A DNA stretch of 64,000 nucleotides from JAENWD01 sp963837165 (GTDB taxonomy: Bacteria > Acidobacteriota > Vicinamibacteria > Vicinamibacterales > JAENWD01): positions 124,001 through 188,000 of the forward strand of contig CAWIMD010000004.1 in NCBI GenBank assembly GCA_963837165.1, read 5' to 3'. The notes beneath the pieces are model-generated. The model had not been told where the DNA came from. It saw only the letters and a list, made by a program, of their open reading frames with translations, and made no database searches. Positions within the stretch are counted from its first letter, which is position 1. Each line of letters starts with the position of its first letter. Position numbers and translations under genes: made by a program. Below, piece after piece: positions 1 through 8,163 of this stretch.

Positions 1-776
1 CCCAGGGTGGTGACGACCTCCCGGTTGATCGCCTCGAGGGGCCTGGCGGCGGAGCTGCCCTTCGGCACGGTCCGCGTCGTGAAGATGCCACCCTGGTGGG
101 CGACGCTGAACGGCGGCTGCCCGTACTGGTGCGCGGCATGGAAGATCGGCTCGCGCTCCCAGACGAGGGCGTCCACGTGGAACACGTCGCCCGGGACGAA
201 CCGCTCCAGCAGGTAGAACGACCGCCGGTCGCCGAGCGACTCGACCGCCTCGAAGAGCTCGTCGGCCCGCTCGAGCCGGCGGATCCCGATGGCGGCCGCA
301 TTGGATCGCGGCTTCAGCATCCACGGCGGCCGTACCCGCTCGGCGAAGCGCCGGATGGCCTCGTCGTTGAGCACGTGGACGAAGTCCGGCACGAGGATGC
401 CGTGGTTGCGGGCCCGGACGCGCATCGCCAGCTTGTCCCGGAAGTAGCGGGCGGTGGTCTCGCCCATGCCCGGGACGCGCAGGTGCTCGCGCAGGAGGGC
501 GGCCGTCTCCACGTCGAAGTCGTCGAGCGCGACGATGCGGTCGATGACCCGGCTGCGCGCCAGGTGGCTCACGCCCTTCAGGAGATCCTCGCGGCCGATG
601 TCACGAGGGACGAAGAACATCTCGTCGATCGCGTCGCGGGGCCACTCCGCGTCCTTGAGCGAGTCCGCCGTGAGCAGCAGCACCGTGCAGCCCTGGCGCT
701 TGGACTCCTGCAGGAATTCCTGCCCCTTCTCGTACGTCGCCACCGCCAGCACCGTCAGCGGCCCGTGCTCGCTCAC
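1..776 (-). CDS. ATP-grasp domain protein, 3' end outside window
   Basis: The frame runs from a GTG at 776 off the left edge, so about 258 N-terminal residues are visible. An AG-rich stretch (GCGAGGGGGA) precedes the GTG. The N-terminus (VLAVATYEKGQEFL) resembles the pre-ATP-grasp Rossmann part. The middle has PPWMLKPRSNAAAIGIRR, the usual strand and loop that hold ATP (Lys in MLKP), followed by LLERFVPGDVFHVDALVW, typical of the ATP-grasp central strand with the metal-binding carboxylates still to come. ATP-grasp enzymes join a carboxylate to an amine or thiol through an acyl-phosphate. The substrate cannot be told. A better-preserved set of ligases lies a few kb away on the same strand (2305-7253), so this may belong to the same functional neighbourhood, although an esterase and a YceI gene lie between. 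Confidence 0.8.
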   Translation of the reverse strand, partial: MSEHGPLTVLAVATYEKGQEFLQESKRQGCTVLLLTADSLKDAEWPRDAIDEMFFVPRDIGREDLLKGVSHLARSRVIDRIVALDDFDVETAALLREHLRVPGMGETTARYFRDKLAMRVRARNHGILVPDFVHVLNDEAIRRFAERVRPPWMLKPRSNAAAIGIRRLERADELFEAVESLGDRRSFYLLERFVPGDVFHVDALVWEREPIFHAAHQYGQPPFSVAHQGGIFTTRTVPKGSSAARPLEAINREVVTTL

Positions 777-852
777 CCTTGAGTCCCCCTCGCGAAGAAT
801 ACTTCATCCCGATGCGGAGCGCGGGATGGCCGGCGGCGGCCCGCGGTCGAGG

Positions 853-858
853 TACAAT
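853..858 (+). promoter_or_regulatory. -10 box (TACAAT) of the esterase gene
   Basis: TACAAT ends nine bases before the ATG at 868. Transcription starting about seven bases after the box would begin at or next to the start codon, so the message is probably leaderless. Confidence 0.45.
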
Positions 859-867
859 CCGCGGCCG

Positions 868-1593
868 ATGCAGCGCCACTACCAACGGTGGTACAGCGAG
901 AGGCTCGGCCGCGACATGGGCGTCGTGGCGTACGGCCACTGGGGCATGCCGCTCCTCGCCTTTCCCACCAGCGGCGGCGACGAGTGGGAGATGGAGCACC
1001 AGGGGATGGTCTCGGCGCTTGCCGAGTTCATCGACGGCGGCCGGATCAAGCTGTTCACGGTCGGCTCGAACAGCGACCAGAGCTTCTACAACCGGGCCGC
1101 CCACCCGTACCACCGCAGCTGGATGCAGCGACAGTGGGACGAGTACATCCGGCGCGAGGTGATGCCGTTCATCCACCAGCACTGCCAGGGCCTCGTGCCC
1201 ATCGCCACCATGGGCGCCTCGCTGGGCGCGTATCACGCCGCCAACACCCTCCTGAAGCATCCCGAGGCCGTCCGTGCCGGCTTTGCCATGTCGGGCCTGT
1301 ACGACCTGCGGGGGTTCATGGACGGCTTCTACGACGACAACTTCTACTTCAACAACCCCATCGACTACGTCGGCGGGCTCTCCGATCCGCACGCGATCAG
1401 CCTCATCGGCAGCGCGAACCTGCACCTCGCCACGGGGACCGGCCCGTGGGAGCACCCGTCCCACACCTACGACCTGTCCCGTGCCCTCGGCTTCAAGGGC
1501 ATCGCCCACCGCCTCGACGACTGGGGGCCCCTTGGCGGCCACGACTGGCCGTACTGGCGCCACATGATGCGGGAGTACGTGGCCACGCTCTGA
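868..1593 (+). CDS. Putative esterase, alpha/beta hydrolase fold
   Basis: 241 residues. The start is the ATG giving MQRHYQRWYSERL; the frame is open further upstream but that part overlaps the divergent ATP-grasp gene and is not protein-like. The nucleophile elbow is MGASLGA with Ser about residue 118. A conserved early segment (GHWGMPLLAFPTSGGD) and a late GGHDWPYWR carrying a candidate catalytic His fit the putative esterase family (Esterase D/antigen 85-like). There is no signal peptide, so it is probably cytoplasmic. The substrate is unknown. A second unrelated-looking esterase of the same broad family lies at 7329-8138. Confidence 0.85.
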   Translation: MQRHYQRWYSERLGRDMGVVAYGHWGMPLLAFPTSGGDEWEMEHQGMVSALAEFIDGGRIKLFTVGSNSDQSFYNRAAHPYHRSWMQRQWDEYIRREVMPFIHQHCQGLVPIATMGASLGAYHAANTLLKHPEAVRAGFAMSGLYDLRGFMDGFYDDNFYFNNPIDYVGGLSDPHAISLIGSANLHLATGTGPWEHPSHTYDLSRALGFKGIAHRLDDWGPLGGHDWPYWRHMMREYVATL

Positions 1594-1656
1594 CTCGCCA
1601 AGGGGGTCACGGTTCTCGGTTCTCGGGCGAAACCTTTCCGGCTTGACGGCTTCTAA

Positions 1657-1680
1657 TTACTGAAATATAGTGATTAGTAA
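1657..1680. promoter_or_regulatory. AT-rich inverted repeat upstream of the YceI gene
   Basis: TTACT at 1657-1661 and AGTAA at 1676-1680 form the ends of an unusually AT-rich island in GC-rich DNA, with a second, inner ACT...AGT pair. TACT/AGTA half-sites resemble operators of HxlR-type (YodB-like) redox or quinone-sensing repressors. That link is inference; no regulator gene lies next to it. Confidence 0.35.
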
Positions 1681-1714
1681 AGTATTGACCAGTTGAGCTT
1701 CGAGGAGGAAGACC

Positions 1715-2281
1715 ATGAGCCACACCCGGACCGCCACCGCCATCGCGCTGCCGACTGCCACCTGGACCATCGACGCGTCCCATCAGCACGTCGAGTTCGC
1801 CGTCCGCCACCTGATGATCTCGACCGTGAAGGGCCGCTTTGGAACGGTCACCGGCTCGGTGATCACCAATGCGGAGGACCCGTCGGCGGGCGCCATCGAC
1901 GTCAGCATCGACGTGGGCAGCATCGACACCCGCGAGCCGCAGCGCGACGCGCACCTGCGCTCCGGCGACTTCTTCGATGTCGAGCGCTTCCCCGCCATGA
2001 CGTTCCGCAGCACCCGGATCGAGCCGGCCGACGCCGGGACGTTCCAGGTGACGGGCAACCTGACCATCAGGGATGTGACCCGGCCGGTCGTCCTCGACGT
2101 CACGCCGGAAGGCCACGGCCGCGACCCCTGGGGCGGCGAGCGCGCCGGCTTCAGCGCGAAGGCGACCATCCGCCGCAGCGACTTCGGCCTGACCTGGAAC
2201 CAGCTGCTCGAGACCGGCGGCGTCGCGGTGGGCGACGAGGTCCGGATCGTCATCGACGTCGAGCTCGTGAAGCAGGCGTAG
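1715..2281 (+). CDS. YceI family protein
   Basis: 188 residues, close to the usual family length of about 190. The start ATG follows a strong GAGGAGGA ribosome site. The N-terminus has WTIDASHQHVEFAVRHLMIS, the YceI signature (x-D-x-x-H-x-x-x-x-F-x-V-x-H), and later GRFGTVTG, DTREPQRDAHLRS and RRSDFGLTWN, all landmarks of the family. YceI proteins form a lipocalin-like barrel that binds isoprenoid lipids and are induced by stress or high pH in other bacteria. No signal peptide is seen, so this is a cytoplasmic version. It is transcribed alone; an AT-rich inverted repeat about 35 bases upstream may be its operator. It converges on the GATase-like gene, with 23 bases between the stops. Confidence 0.93.
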   Translation: MSHTRTATAIALPTATWTIDASHQHVEFAVRHLMISTVKGRFGTVTGSVITNAEDPSAGAIDVSIDVGSIDTREPQRDAHLRSGDFFDVERFPAMTFRSTRIEPADAGTFQVTGNLTIRDVTRPVVLDVTPEGHGRDPWGGERAGFSAKATIRRSDFGLTWNQLLETGGVAVGDEVRIVIDVELVKQA

Positions 2282-2304
2282 CGTCGGAGAAGGTGTCAGT
2301 GAGC

Positions 2305-3465
2305 TCAAAGCTCAAAGCTGGCGGTGTTCTGCTCGCGCGCTGCAAGCGGCGTCAGGATGGGCACGGCCGTCTCGTCGACATCGAGGGGACGGCCCAGCCG
2401 CTCGGCGCGCTGGCGCAGTGCCCGATACAGGTGGAAGCGCAGCGGGCCGAGGAACATGTAGCTCGAGGTCAGCGTGAGCAGCCGGTCGCCCCGCTCGTCC
2501 GCGATCGTCTCGCTGAGCGTCCGGGCGCGCTCCTCGTACCACTCCACGGTCACTTCGCCCCGTTCCACGCGCTTCCGGAGCGTGGTCAGCTGCCGGGGGC
2601 GGTTCACGATCTCGGGGTGGTGATTCACTCCGAACACCCGGGGCAGCACGGCAAACGGATCGCGGGCGACCTCGAGCGCCGTCAGGGCAGGACCGGCGGG
2701 CCCGCCGATCCCGAGTGCCTCGGTGGCAATCGCCTGCACGCCATCGGGAAACGGACCGGCAGGTATGAGGTCGTACAGCCGGTTGTCGAGGATCTTCAGC
2801 CGGCGCCGCCCTGGCAGCTCTCCCGCAAGCCGGCTGAACCAGGGGTGCGACAGCGCCTCGTCAGTCAGCAGGTTGTCCACGATTCCGGAGCTCTTGCCGC
2901 CTTTCTCGGGACCGCGCAGCCGCTCGTCCGCCGCGCCCAGCCAGCGGCACATCACGCCGAAGGTGTGGCACACGGCCAGCAGCGCCGCATGTGTGTCGGC
3001 GCGAATCGCGTCGAACAGCCGGAACAGCGGCGCTTCCCAGGCCGCATCCTCGGCAATCCCCTGAGCACCGGCGGACACGCCGTCGTTCAATCGGGGATCC
3101 AGGTGTCCGGGACCTCCCGTGCCCACGTATACCTGGTGCCGTCCGCCGGGCCGCTCGGGAATCCGGTGCCCGCGCCGCACGTCGTAGGAGATCACCCGGA
3201 CGCGCATGCCCGCGGCGCGAAGCGCCGGGGTCAGGTCGCAGACGATGTTCTGGACGCCGTAGACGATGGCGTCGTGCCCGAGATTCGGCCAGCCATGGTG
3301 CATGTCGAGGAGGGCCACGTCCACCGAGCCCGGCTCGGCAGCCGGCACCTCGTCGCCGCGCTCGACGCGAGCGAAGACGAACGTGGGCGACGCGCCCGTC
3401 GTCGGACAGTCGGTGAGGCAGGCGTCCTGCCCGCGGGTGGCGCGATGCTGGCAATCGAAAGGCAC
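2305..3465 (-). CDS. Class I glutamine amidotransferase-like protein
   Basis: 386 residues from a GTG start. Residues about 150-160 contain AVCHTFGVMCRWLG, with a Cys in the position of the class I GATase nucleophile, and about residue 270 has GVNHHPEI, matching the His-x-Glu that completes the triad. The N-terminus (VDVALLDMHHGWPN) looks like the GATase first strand. The C-terminal 100 residues are an extra domain I do not recognise. It is the last gene of a tight minus-strand operon, starting 10 bases after the stop of the permuted ATP-grasp gene. That suggests it supplies ammonia to, or hydrolyses an amide made by, the neighbouring ligases. The family assignment rests on the motifs; the function is inference. 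Confidence 0.72.
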   Translation of the reverse strand: MPFDCQHRATRGQDACLTDCPTTGASPTFVFARVERGDEVPAAEPGSVDVALLDMHHGWPNLGHDAIVYGVQNIVCDLTPALRAAGMRVRVISYDVRRGHRIPERPGGRHQVYVGTGGPGHLDPRLNDGVSAGAQGIAEDAAWEAPLFRLFDAIRADTHAALLAVCHTFGVMCRWLGAADERLRGPEKGGKSSGIVDNLLTDEALSHPWFSRLAGELPGRRRLKILDNRLYDLIPAGPFPDGVQAIATEALGIGGPAGPALTALEVARDPFAVLPRVFGVNHHPEIVNRPRQLTTLRKRVERGEVTVEWYEERARTLSETIADERGDRLLTLTSSYMFLGPLRFHLYRALRQRAERLGRPLDVDETAVPILTPLAAREQNTASFEL

Positions 3466-3475
3466 GTCTCTCTGC

Positions 3476-4858
3476 CTACTGCCTACTGCCTACTGCTTGC
3501 TTCTTCGAAACCACGAACGCGGGCACTTGTCCCCCGCCTGACGTGACGTTGGCCAGGCCGCCCGCGCTCAGGCGGGTCAGGAAACCGGCGAACCTCCCGC
3601 GGAAGATGTACGGGGCGCAATCCACGAGCATGTCGGTGAGGACGGCGCCGCCGCCGGGCGAGAACTTCGGAAACCGCTCGCGCCGCACGGGAATGCGCTC
3701 CTGCACCACCCACGCACCGTGGCTGCCGCTCAAGGCGCGCGCCACCGTCTGATCCCAGTCCCGCTCGCTGGCGTCCCACCCGAGTGTCACGCCCGTGCCG
3801 CCGTACTCGTCGTTCGGTTTGATCACCAGGTCCGCACGGTCGGCGCGGATGTAGGGGATCAGGTCCACGCCGGCGCCGTCGCGCGAGGTGCGCCCTTCCT
3901 GCACCAGGCGGGTCCACGGCACGTGCGCCTCGGCAATGGCGCGCTCCTCCGGCGTGAACAGCCCGGCAAACCGCTCGTCGGTGAGCACGGCGAAGAACGC
4001 CTTCTTGTGGGGCGCCTTGCACCGGAACGTGTTGGCCACGGGCACGACGCCCGCCGTGTACGCATCGACCAGCGCGCGACATTCGTCGGGGCGGTGCAGG
4101 ATGTCGTCGATCAGGACGCGGCGATACACGAGATCGATGCGGCGGCCCTGCGTGCCCAGCGTGCGGCCGTCGAACTCGAGATCGCGCGGGTCCACGATGA
4201 CCGTCGGCACACCGAGGGCCTGGAAGCGCGCCTGCAGGATCTCGAACTCCGCCCAGGTGGGCACCTCGCGCCAGTCCACGATCGCCACAGTGGGCGGCGA
4301 CGCCGTGCCGCCCCACTCGCGATAGCTGGCCATCAGGGCCTCGAGCATCGGCTCCATGAGCAGGAACTCCTGCGCGTCGAAGGTCTCGCGGAAGCGCGCC
4401 AGGATCTCCAGACGCTCGAACTCGGTGCTGAGCGCCTCGGTGTATCCGAATCCGGCGGGCGACTCGGCGTTGTACTCGGCGAAATGGAGCGCGCCCGGCA
4501 GGATGAACGCATCCAGCCTCGACGCCGTGCTCGCCGTCGGATAGCCGGGGTCGAGCGCGACGAGCGCGCGTTCGGCGTCGGTGAGCGCCAGCGCATCGAG
4601 CAGGTCCGGCCGCTCCGGCGCCAGCCGTGCCACGCGCTCCCCCATCGCGGCGATCCCCTCCGAGACGCGGCGGACCAGCGCGACCTCGTCGCGCGTGACG
4701 AAGAACGGCCGCAGGAACGGGCAGTGAATCCGGTCGCCGAAGTGCAGCCGGGCGGCGCGGAGATCCTCGGTGAACCGGGCGGCGAACTCCGGGGTGAGCT
4801 CCACCTCGGGGCGAAGCAGGGCGTGCCAGCGCTCGATGGCGTCGGTGACGGTGGACAC
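3476..4858 (-). CDS. Circularly permuted ATP-grasp-like ligase
   Basis: 460 residues from the GTG giving VSTVTDAIERWHALL. The open frame extends further upstream but that part lies over the next gene. Features include AEYNAESPAGFGYTEALS about residue 130, AIVDWREVPTWAEFEIL in the middle, and a glycine-rich VIKPNDEYGGTGVTLGW followed by VVQERIPV near residue 370-410, the order expected for circularly permuted ATP-grasp enzymes, where the ATP-binding loops come late. The C-terminal tail ends in SKKQAVGSRQ, encoded by a short CTACTGC repeat, so the last few residues may be recently changed. It is the middle gene of an operon, with 8 bases before it and 10 after. The family role is amide or peptide bond formation; the substrate is unknown. 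Confidence 0.75.
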   Translation of the reverse strand: MSTVTDAIERWHALLRPEVELTPEFAARFTEDLRAARLHFGDRIHCPFLRPFFVTRDEVALVRRVSEGIAAMGERVARLAPERPDLLDALALTDAERALVALDPGYPTASTASRLDAFILPGALHFAEYNAESPAGFGYTEALSTEFERLEILARFRETFDAQEFLLMEPMLEALMASYREWGGTASPPTVAIVDWREVPTWAEFEILQARFQALGVPTVIVDPRDLEFDGRTLGTQGRRIDLVYRRVLIDDILHRPDECRALVDAYTAGVVPVANTFRCKAPHKKAFFAVLTDERFAGLFTPEERAIAEAHVPWTRLVQEGRTSRDGAGVDLIPYIRADRADLVIKPNDEYGGTGVTLGWDASERDWDQTVARALSGSHGAWVVQERIPVRRERFPKFSPGGGAVLTDMLVDCAPYIFRGRFAGFLTRLSAGGLANVTSGGGQVPAFVVSKKQAVGSRQ

Positions 4859-4866
4859 GGGCGATC

Positions 4867-5844
4867 TCAGACGGGCCCCGCCGGCTTGTCGAGGCCGACC
4901 ATCTGCGCCCACCGCGGCCAGGGCGTGGCCGTCGATCCCGCCGTGGCGCGGTCCACGACAAGGCGCGCCATGCGGTCCACGACGAGGTCGAAGTAGTGCG
5001 CCGTGATGCGATCGCGTTCGAAGTCGGGCGCCGGGTTCAGGAAGTCGATCGCGTAGGGGACGCCGTCTCTGACGGCGAACTCGATGGTGTTCATCTCGTA
5101 GCCGAGGGCCTCGTTGATGATCCGGGCATCCCGCACGACGCGGTCTCCCAGCTCCGCGTCCAGGTAGGCGTGGTTCACGAGGTAACGCCGCTCGCGCGGG
5201 TCGTACTGGACGGGGATGATATCGCGCTTCCCGAACGTGAAGCAGCGCACGTACCGGTCGAAGTCGATGAACTCCTGGAGGGTCATGCAGTAGGGCGCCG
5301 TCCGGTCGTAGGCGGCCAGCAGCTCGTCGCGGTCGTGCACCTTGTAGACGTGCTTCCAGCCCCCGCCGGAGAACGGCTTCAGGATCGCGGGGCGCCCCAC
5401 GTAGTCGAGCATGCCGTCCCAGTCGAGGGGGTACTGGAGATTCTTCAGGGACTCGGACGTCAGGTCCACGTCGGCCGGGTACGCCTTCTGCGGCAGCACG
5501 ATCGTCTTCGGGATGGCGACACCGAGCCTGCTGGCGACCGCGTAGTTGAAGAACTTGTCGTCGGCCGTCCACCAGAACGGGTTGTTGATGACGTAGGTGC
5601 CCTCGAGCACGGCGTGCTTCAGGTAGGCGCGGTAGTACTCGATCTCGTGCGAGATCCGGTCAACGACGACGCGGTAGCGCGCCGGCTCCCCCATTCGCGT
5701 GCCGCCGAGCGACACCATCTCCCCGGTGACGCCGTGCGGCTTCCCGAGCGCGTTGACGGCCTGAATGAAGGCCGGCGGGAACGAGAACTCCCGCCCCACC
5801 ATCAGTCCGACCGTCAACGGGATGTCGTCACGCAACCTGGCCAT
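4867..5844 (-). CDS. ATP-grasp-like ligase
   Basis: 325 residues from the ATG giving MARLRDDIPLTVGLM. The frame is open further upstream only because the repeats at 5872 onward happen to be translatable (VAQTFRSA units), so I do not extend it. There is a pre-ATP-grasp domain (GLMVGREFSFPPAFIQAVN), then RPAILKPFSGGGWKHVYKV, the ATP-binding lysine and glycine loop, then MTLQEFIDFDRYVR, and finally the metal site NTIEFAVRDGVPYAIDFLNPAPDFE with the E and N/D ligands. It probably forms an amide bond between small molecules, as RimK or D-Ala ligase relatives do. Its stop lies 8 bases before the start of the permuted ATP-grasp gene, so the two are surely co-transcribed and probably act in sequence. 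Confidence 0.78.
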   Translation of the reverse strand: MARLRDDIPLTVGLMVGREFSFPPAFIQAVNALGKPHGVTGEMVSLGGTRMGEPARYRVVVDRISHEIEYYRAYLKHAVLEGTYVINNPFWWTADDKFFNYAVASRLGVAIPKTIVLPQKAYPADVDLTSESLKNLQYPLDWDGMLDYVGRPAILKPFSGGGWKHVYKVHDRDELLAAYDRTAPYCMTLQEFIDFDRYVRCFTFGKRDIIPVQYDPRERRYLVNHAYLDAELGDRVVRDARIINEALGYEMNTIEFAVRDGVPYAIDFLNPAPDFERDRITAHYFDLVVDRMARLVVDRATAGSTATPWPRWAQMVGLDKPAGPV

Positions 5845-5871
5845 GCCATTGATCCTCGAGGCTGCCAACCG

Positions 5872-6137
5872 GCGCGGGGCAGACCTGAAGGTCTGCGCTA
5901 CAGTCGCCACGCGCGGGGCAGACCTGAAGGTCTGCGCTACAGTCGCCACGCGCGGGGCAGACCTGAAGGTCTACGCTAAAGTCGCCACGCGCGGGGCAGA
6001 CCGTCTGCGCTACAGTCGCCATGCGCGGGGCTGGCCATCTGCGCCGCGCCGCAGCCGCCACATGTAGCGCAGACCTTCAGGTCTGCCAACTCACGGCAGG
6101 GTCTCCCCAAGCAGGTCTGCCTCACGCCAGCAGGCCT
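5872..6137. repeat. Tandem array of palindromic elements, 39-bp period
   Basis: Four head-to-tail units start at 5872, 5911, 5950 and 5989, each carrying the palindrome GCAGACCTGAAGGTCTGC followed by GCTACA; the fourth is internally deleted. From about 6050 the element appears in the opposite orientation (GTAGCGCAGACCTTCAGG) with degenerate pieces to about 6137. The array fills the gap between the YbdK gene and the ATP-grasp operon. Its hairpins could slow or end transcription between them. It is not CRISPR: the units are contiguous and there are no unique spacers. Confidence 0.9.
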
Positions 6138-6143
6138 GCCAAC

Positions 6144-7253
6144 TCACGCCAGCAGCGCGGCCGGACGCGTTTCGTGCACCACGTGCTGCACCACCGCCTT
6201 CAGGTCTCCCGTCCGCCGGTAGACGCCGAGCTGCCGGTCGGCGCTGGTCCCGTCCCGCAGGATCGTGTGCACGTACTCGATGTGCGCCCGGCTGCCGAGC
6301 TCGTCCAGCACGTCGTCGACGAACCCGAGGAGCTCCAGCGCGAGATCGCGCATGGGCACCTCGGCCTTCTTGCCGAAGTCGATCAGCCGGCCGTCGAGGC
6401 CCCACCGCGCGGCCCGCCACTTGTTCTCTTCGATCAGGGCGCGCCGGTAGAGCCTGAAACCCAGGTTCTGTGTGTACAGCTTGTGCAGCTTCACCACGAT
6501 GGCCTGGACGAGGGCCGCAATGGCGATGGTCTCCTCGACGCGGGTGGGCACGTCGCACACGCGGAACTCCAGCGTGCCGAAGGTCGGGTGCGGGCGGATG
6601 TCCCACCAGATCTTCTTGCCGTCGTCGATGCAGTGGAGATCGATGAGCAGGTTGACGTAGCTCTCGTACTCGCTCCACGAGCCGAAGTGATCGGGCACGC
6701 CGGTGCGCGGGAAGCGGCGGAAGATCGTCGTGCGGTACGACTTGAGGCCGGTGTCGCGGCCCATCCAGAACGGGGAGCTGGTGGAGAGCGCGAGCAGGTG
6801 CGGCAGGAAGTAGCGCGCCGCGTTCATGATGTCGATCGCGGTCGCCCGGTCGGGCACGGCCACGTGGACGTGCAGGCCGAAGATGAGGAGCGAGCGCGCC
6901 AGCTGCTGCAGCTCTTCCACGATGTGCTCGTAGCGCTCGCCGGGCGAGATGACCTGGTCGATCCAGGACGAGAACGGGTGCGTGCCGGCCGCCGCCACCG
7001 CGAGGCCGGCGCGGTCGGCCGCGGCGCAGAGCTCCGTCCGGATGTTCAGCATCTCACCGTTCAGGTGCCGGACGTCCTCGCAGATGGTGGTGCCGACCTC
7101 GACGATCGACTGGTGCATCTCCCGCTTCATCTGGTCGCCGAGGGAGCGGGAGCCGGCCGCCAGCAGCTCCGAGACGTGGGATCGGAGGTCCCACGTCACG
7201 GGGTCCACGATCTGGAACTCCTCCTCGACGCCAATCGTGAACCGGTGAGCCAT
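6144..7253 (-). CDS. ybdK: YbdK-type carboxylate-amine ligase (glutamate-cysteine ligase family 2)
   Basis: 369 residues, full length for the family. The start ATG gives MAHRFTIGVEEEFQIVD; the GVEEEF motif is the hallmark first strand with the metal-binding glutamates. Further signatures are HVHVAVPDR near residue 165, SSPFW and GLKSYR near 200, and RPHPTFGTLEFRVCDVPT near 265. Family members in the glutamine-synthetase-like fold activate a carboxylate, often the gamma-carboxyl of glutamate, and join it to an amine; E. coli YbdK has weak glutamate-cysteine ligase activity. It is transcribed toward the ATP-grasp operon, separated from it only by the repeat array, so it may supply its first substrate. 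Bacillithiol genes elsewhere in the window (27742-29597) use a different chemistry, so a classical glutathione role is not required. Confidence 0.93.
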   Translation of the reverse strand: MAHRFTIGVEEEFQIVDPVTWDLRSHVSELLAAGSRSLGDQMKREMHQSIVEVGTTICEDVRHLNGEMLNIRTELCAAADRAGLAVAAAGTHPFSSWIDQVISPGERYEHIVEELQQLARSLLIFGLHVHVAVPDRATAIDIMNAARYFLPHLLALSTSSPFWMGRDTGLKSYRTTIFRRFPRTGVPDHFGSWSEYESYVNLLIDLHCIDDGKKIWWDIRPHPTFGTLEFRVCDVPTRVEETIAIAALVQAIVVKLHKLYTQNLGFRLYRRALIEENKWRAARWGLDGRLIDFGKKAEVPMRDLALELLGFVDDVLDELGSRAHIEYVHTILRDGTSADRQLGVYRRTGDLKAVVQHVVHETRPAALLA

Positions 7254-7328
7254 CGATACGTCCTGCGGCTGGCGCTGCCGCCCCGGAGCGCCTCGCCCAG
7301 ATGATATCGTGAAAGGGGATCACGCACC

Positions 7329-8138
7329 GTGTACGAGGGCAGCGCCGGCGCCGAGCTGACCGGCAACATCGTCGGCAACATCCGCAGGCTCGCGGACGTC
7401 GAGAGCCCCGAGCTGGGCAACCGGCGTGACGTGCTGGTCTACCTGCCGCCGTCCTACGTCGGCAGCGGGCGCCACTACCCGGTCGTCTACATGCACGACG
7501 GGCAGAACCTGTTCGACGACGCGACCTCGTTCGCCGGCGAGTGGCAGGTGGACGAGACGATGGAGCGGCTGGCCGCCGAGGGGCTCGAGGCCATGGTGGT
7601 AGGCATCCCGAACATGGGTGCCTCGCGCGCCGCCGAGTACAGCCCGTTCAGGGACCAGCGCGCGGGCGGAGGCCGGGGCGACGCGTACGTCGCCTTCGTG
7701 GCCGACACGCTGAAGCCGCTCGTGGACGCGCAGTTCCGCACGCGCCGCGAAGCGGGCCAGACGGGCATCATGGGATCGTCGATGGGCGGCCTCATCAGCC
7801 TGTACGCGCTGCTGCGGCGGCCCGACGTGTTCGGCTTCACCGGCGTGATGAGCCCGTCGCTCTGGTTTGCACGGGGCGCGATCTTCGAGGTGGCGGCTGC
7901 CGCGGGCCCGCTCGGCGGGCGCGTGTACCTCGACATCGGCACGGCCGAGGGGCGGGAGCACCTGCGGCGCGCGCGGGAGATGGCCCGGCTGCTGCGGCGC
8001 ATGGCCCCGCACCCGCGGCGGCAGCTGCGCTACGTCGAGGATCGCGGCGCTGGCCACAACGAGCACGCGTGGGCCCGCCGGTTCGAGCGCGCCATCCGCT
8101 GGCTGCTGCCGCGCACGCCGGGGGAACTGAACTGGTAG
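7329..8138 (+). CDS. Putative esterase (Esterase D / enterobactin esterase-like)
   Basis: 269 residues from a GTG; AAAGGGGAT upstream is a plausible ribosome site. RDVLVYLPPSYVGSG and YPVVYMHDGQNLFD are the classic N-terminal blocks of the family, the nucleophile elbow is GSSMGGL with Ser about residue 151, and the late GAGHNEHAWARRF holds the candidate catalytic His. No signal peptide is visible. It is divergent from the YbdK gene (75 bases between the starts) and could share regulation with it. The family hydrolyses esters of varied small molecules, for example siderophores or S-formylglutathione; which one applies here cannot be told. Confidence 0.88.
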   Translation: MYEGSAGAELTGNIVGNIRRLADVESPELGNRRDVLVYLPPSYVGSGRHYPVVYMHDGQNLFDDATSFAGEWQVDETMERLAAEGLEAMVVGIPNMGASRAAEYSPFRDQRAGGGRGDAYVAFVADTLKPLVDAQFRTRREAGQTGIMGSSMGGLISLYALLRRPDVFGFTGVMSPSLWFARGAIFEVAAAAGPLGGRVYLDIGTAEGREHLRRAREMARLLRRMAPHPRRQLRYVEDRGAGHNEHAWARRFERAIRWLLPRTPGELNW

Positions 8139-8163
8139 GGCACGCGCAGCACCTCCAGCACCT

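Noticed and set aside
1693..3546. A 617-codon plus-strand open frame
   Set aside because: It overlaps the YceI gene in another frame and runs antisense to the GATase-like gene; the translation is low in complexity and rich in Arg, Gly and Pro, as expected from GC-rich DNA.
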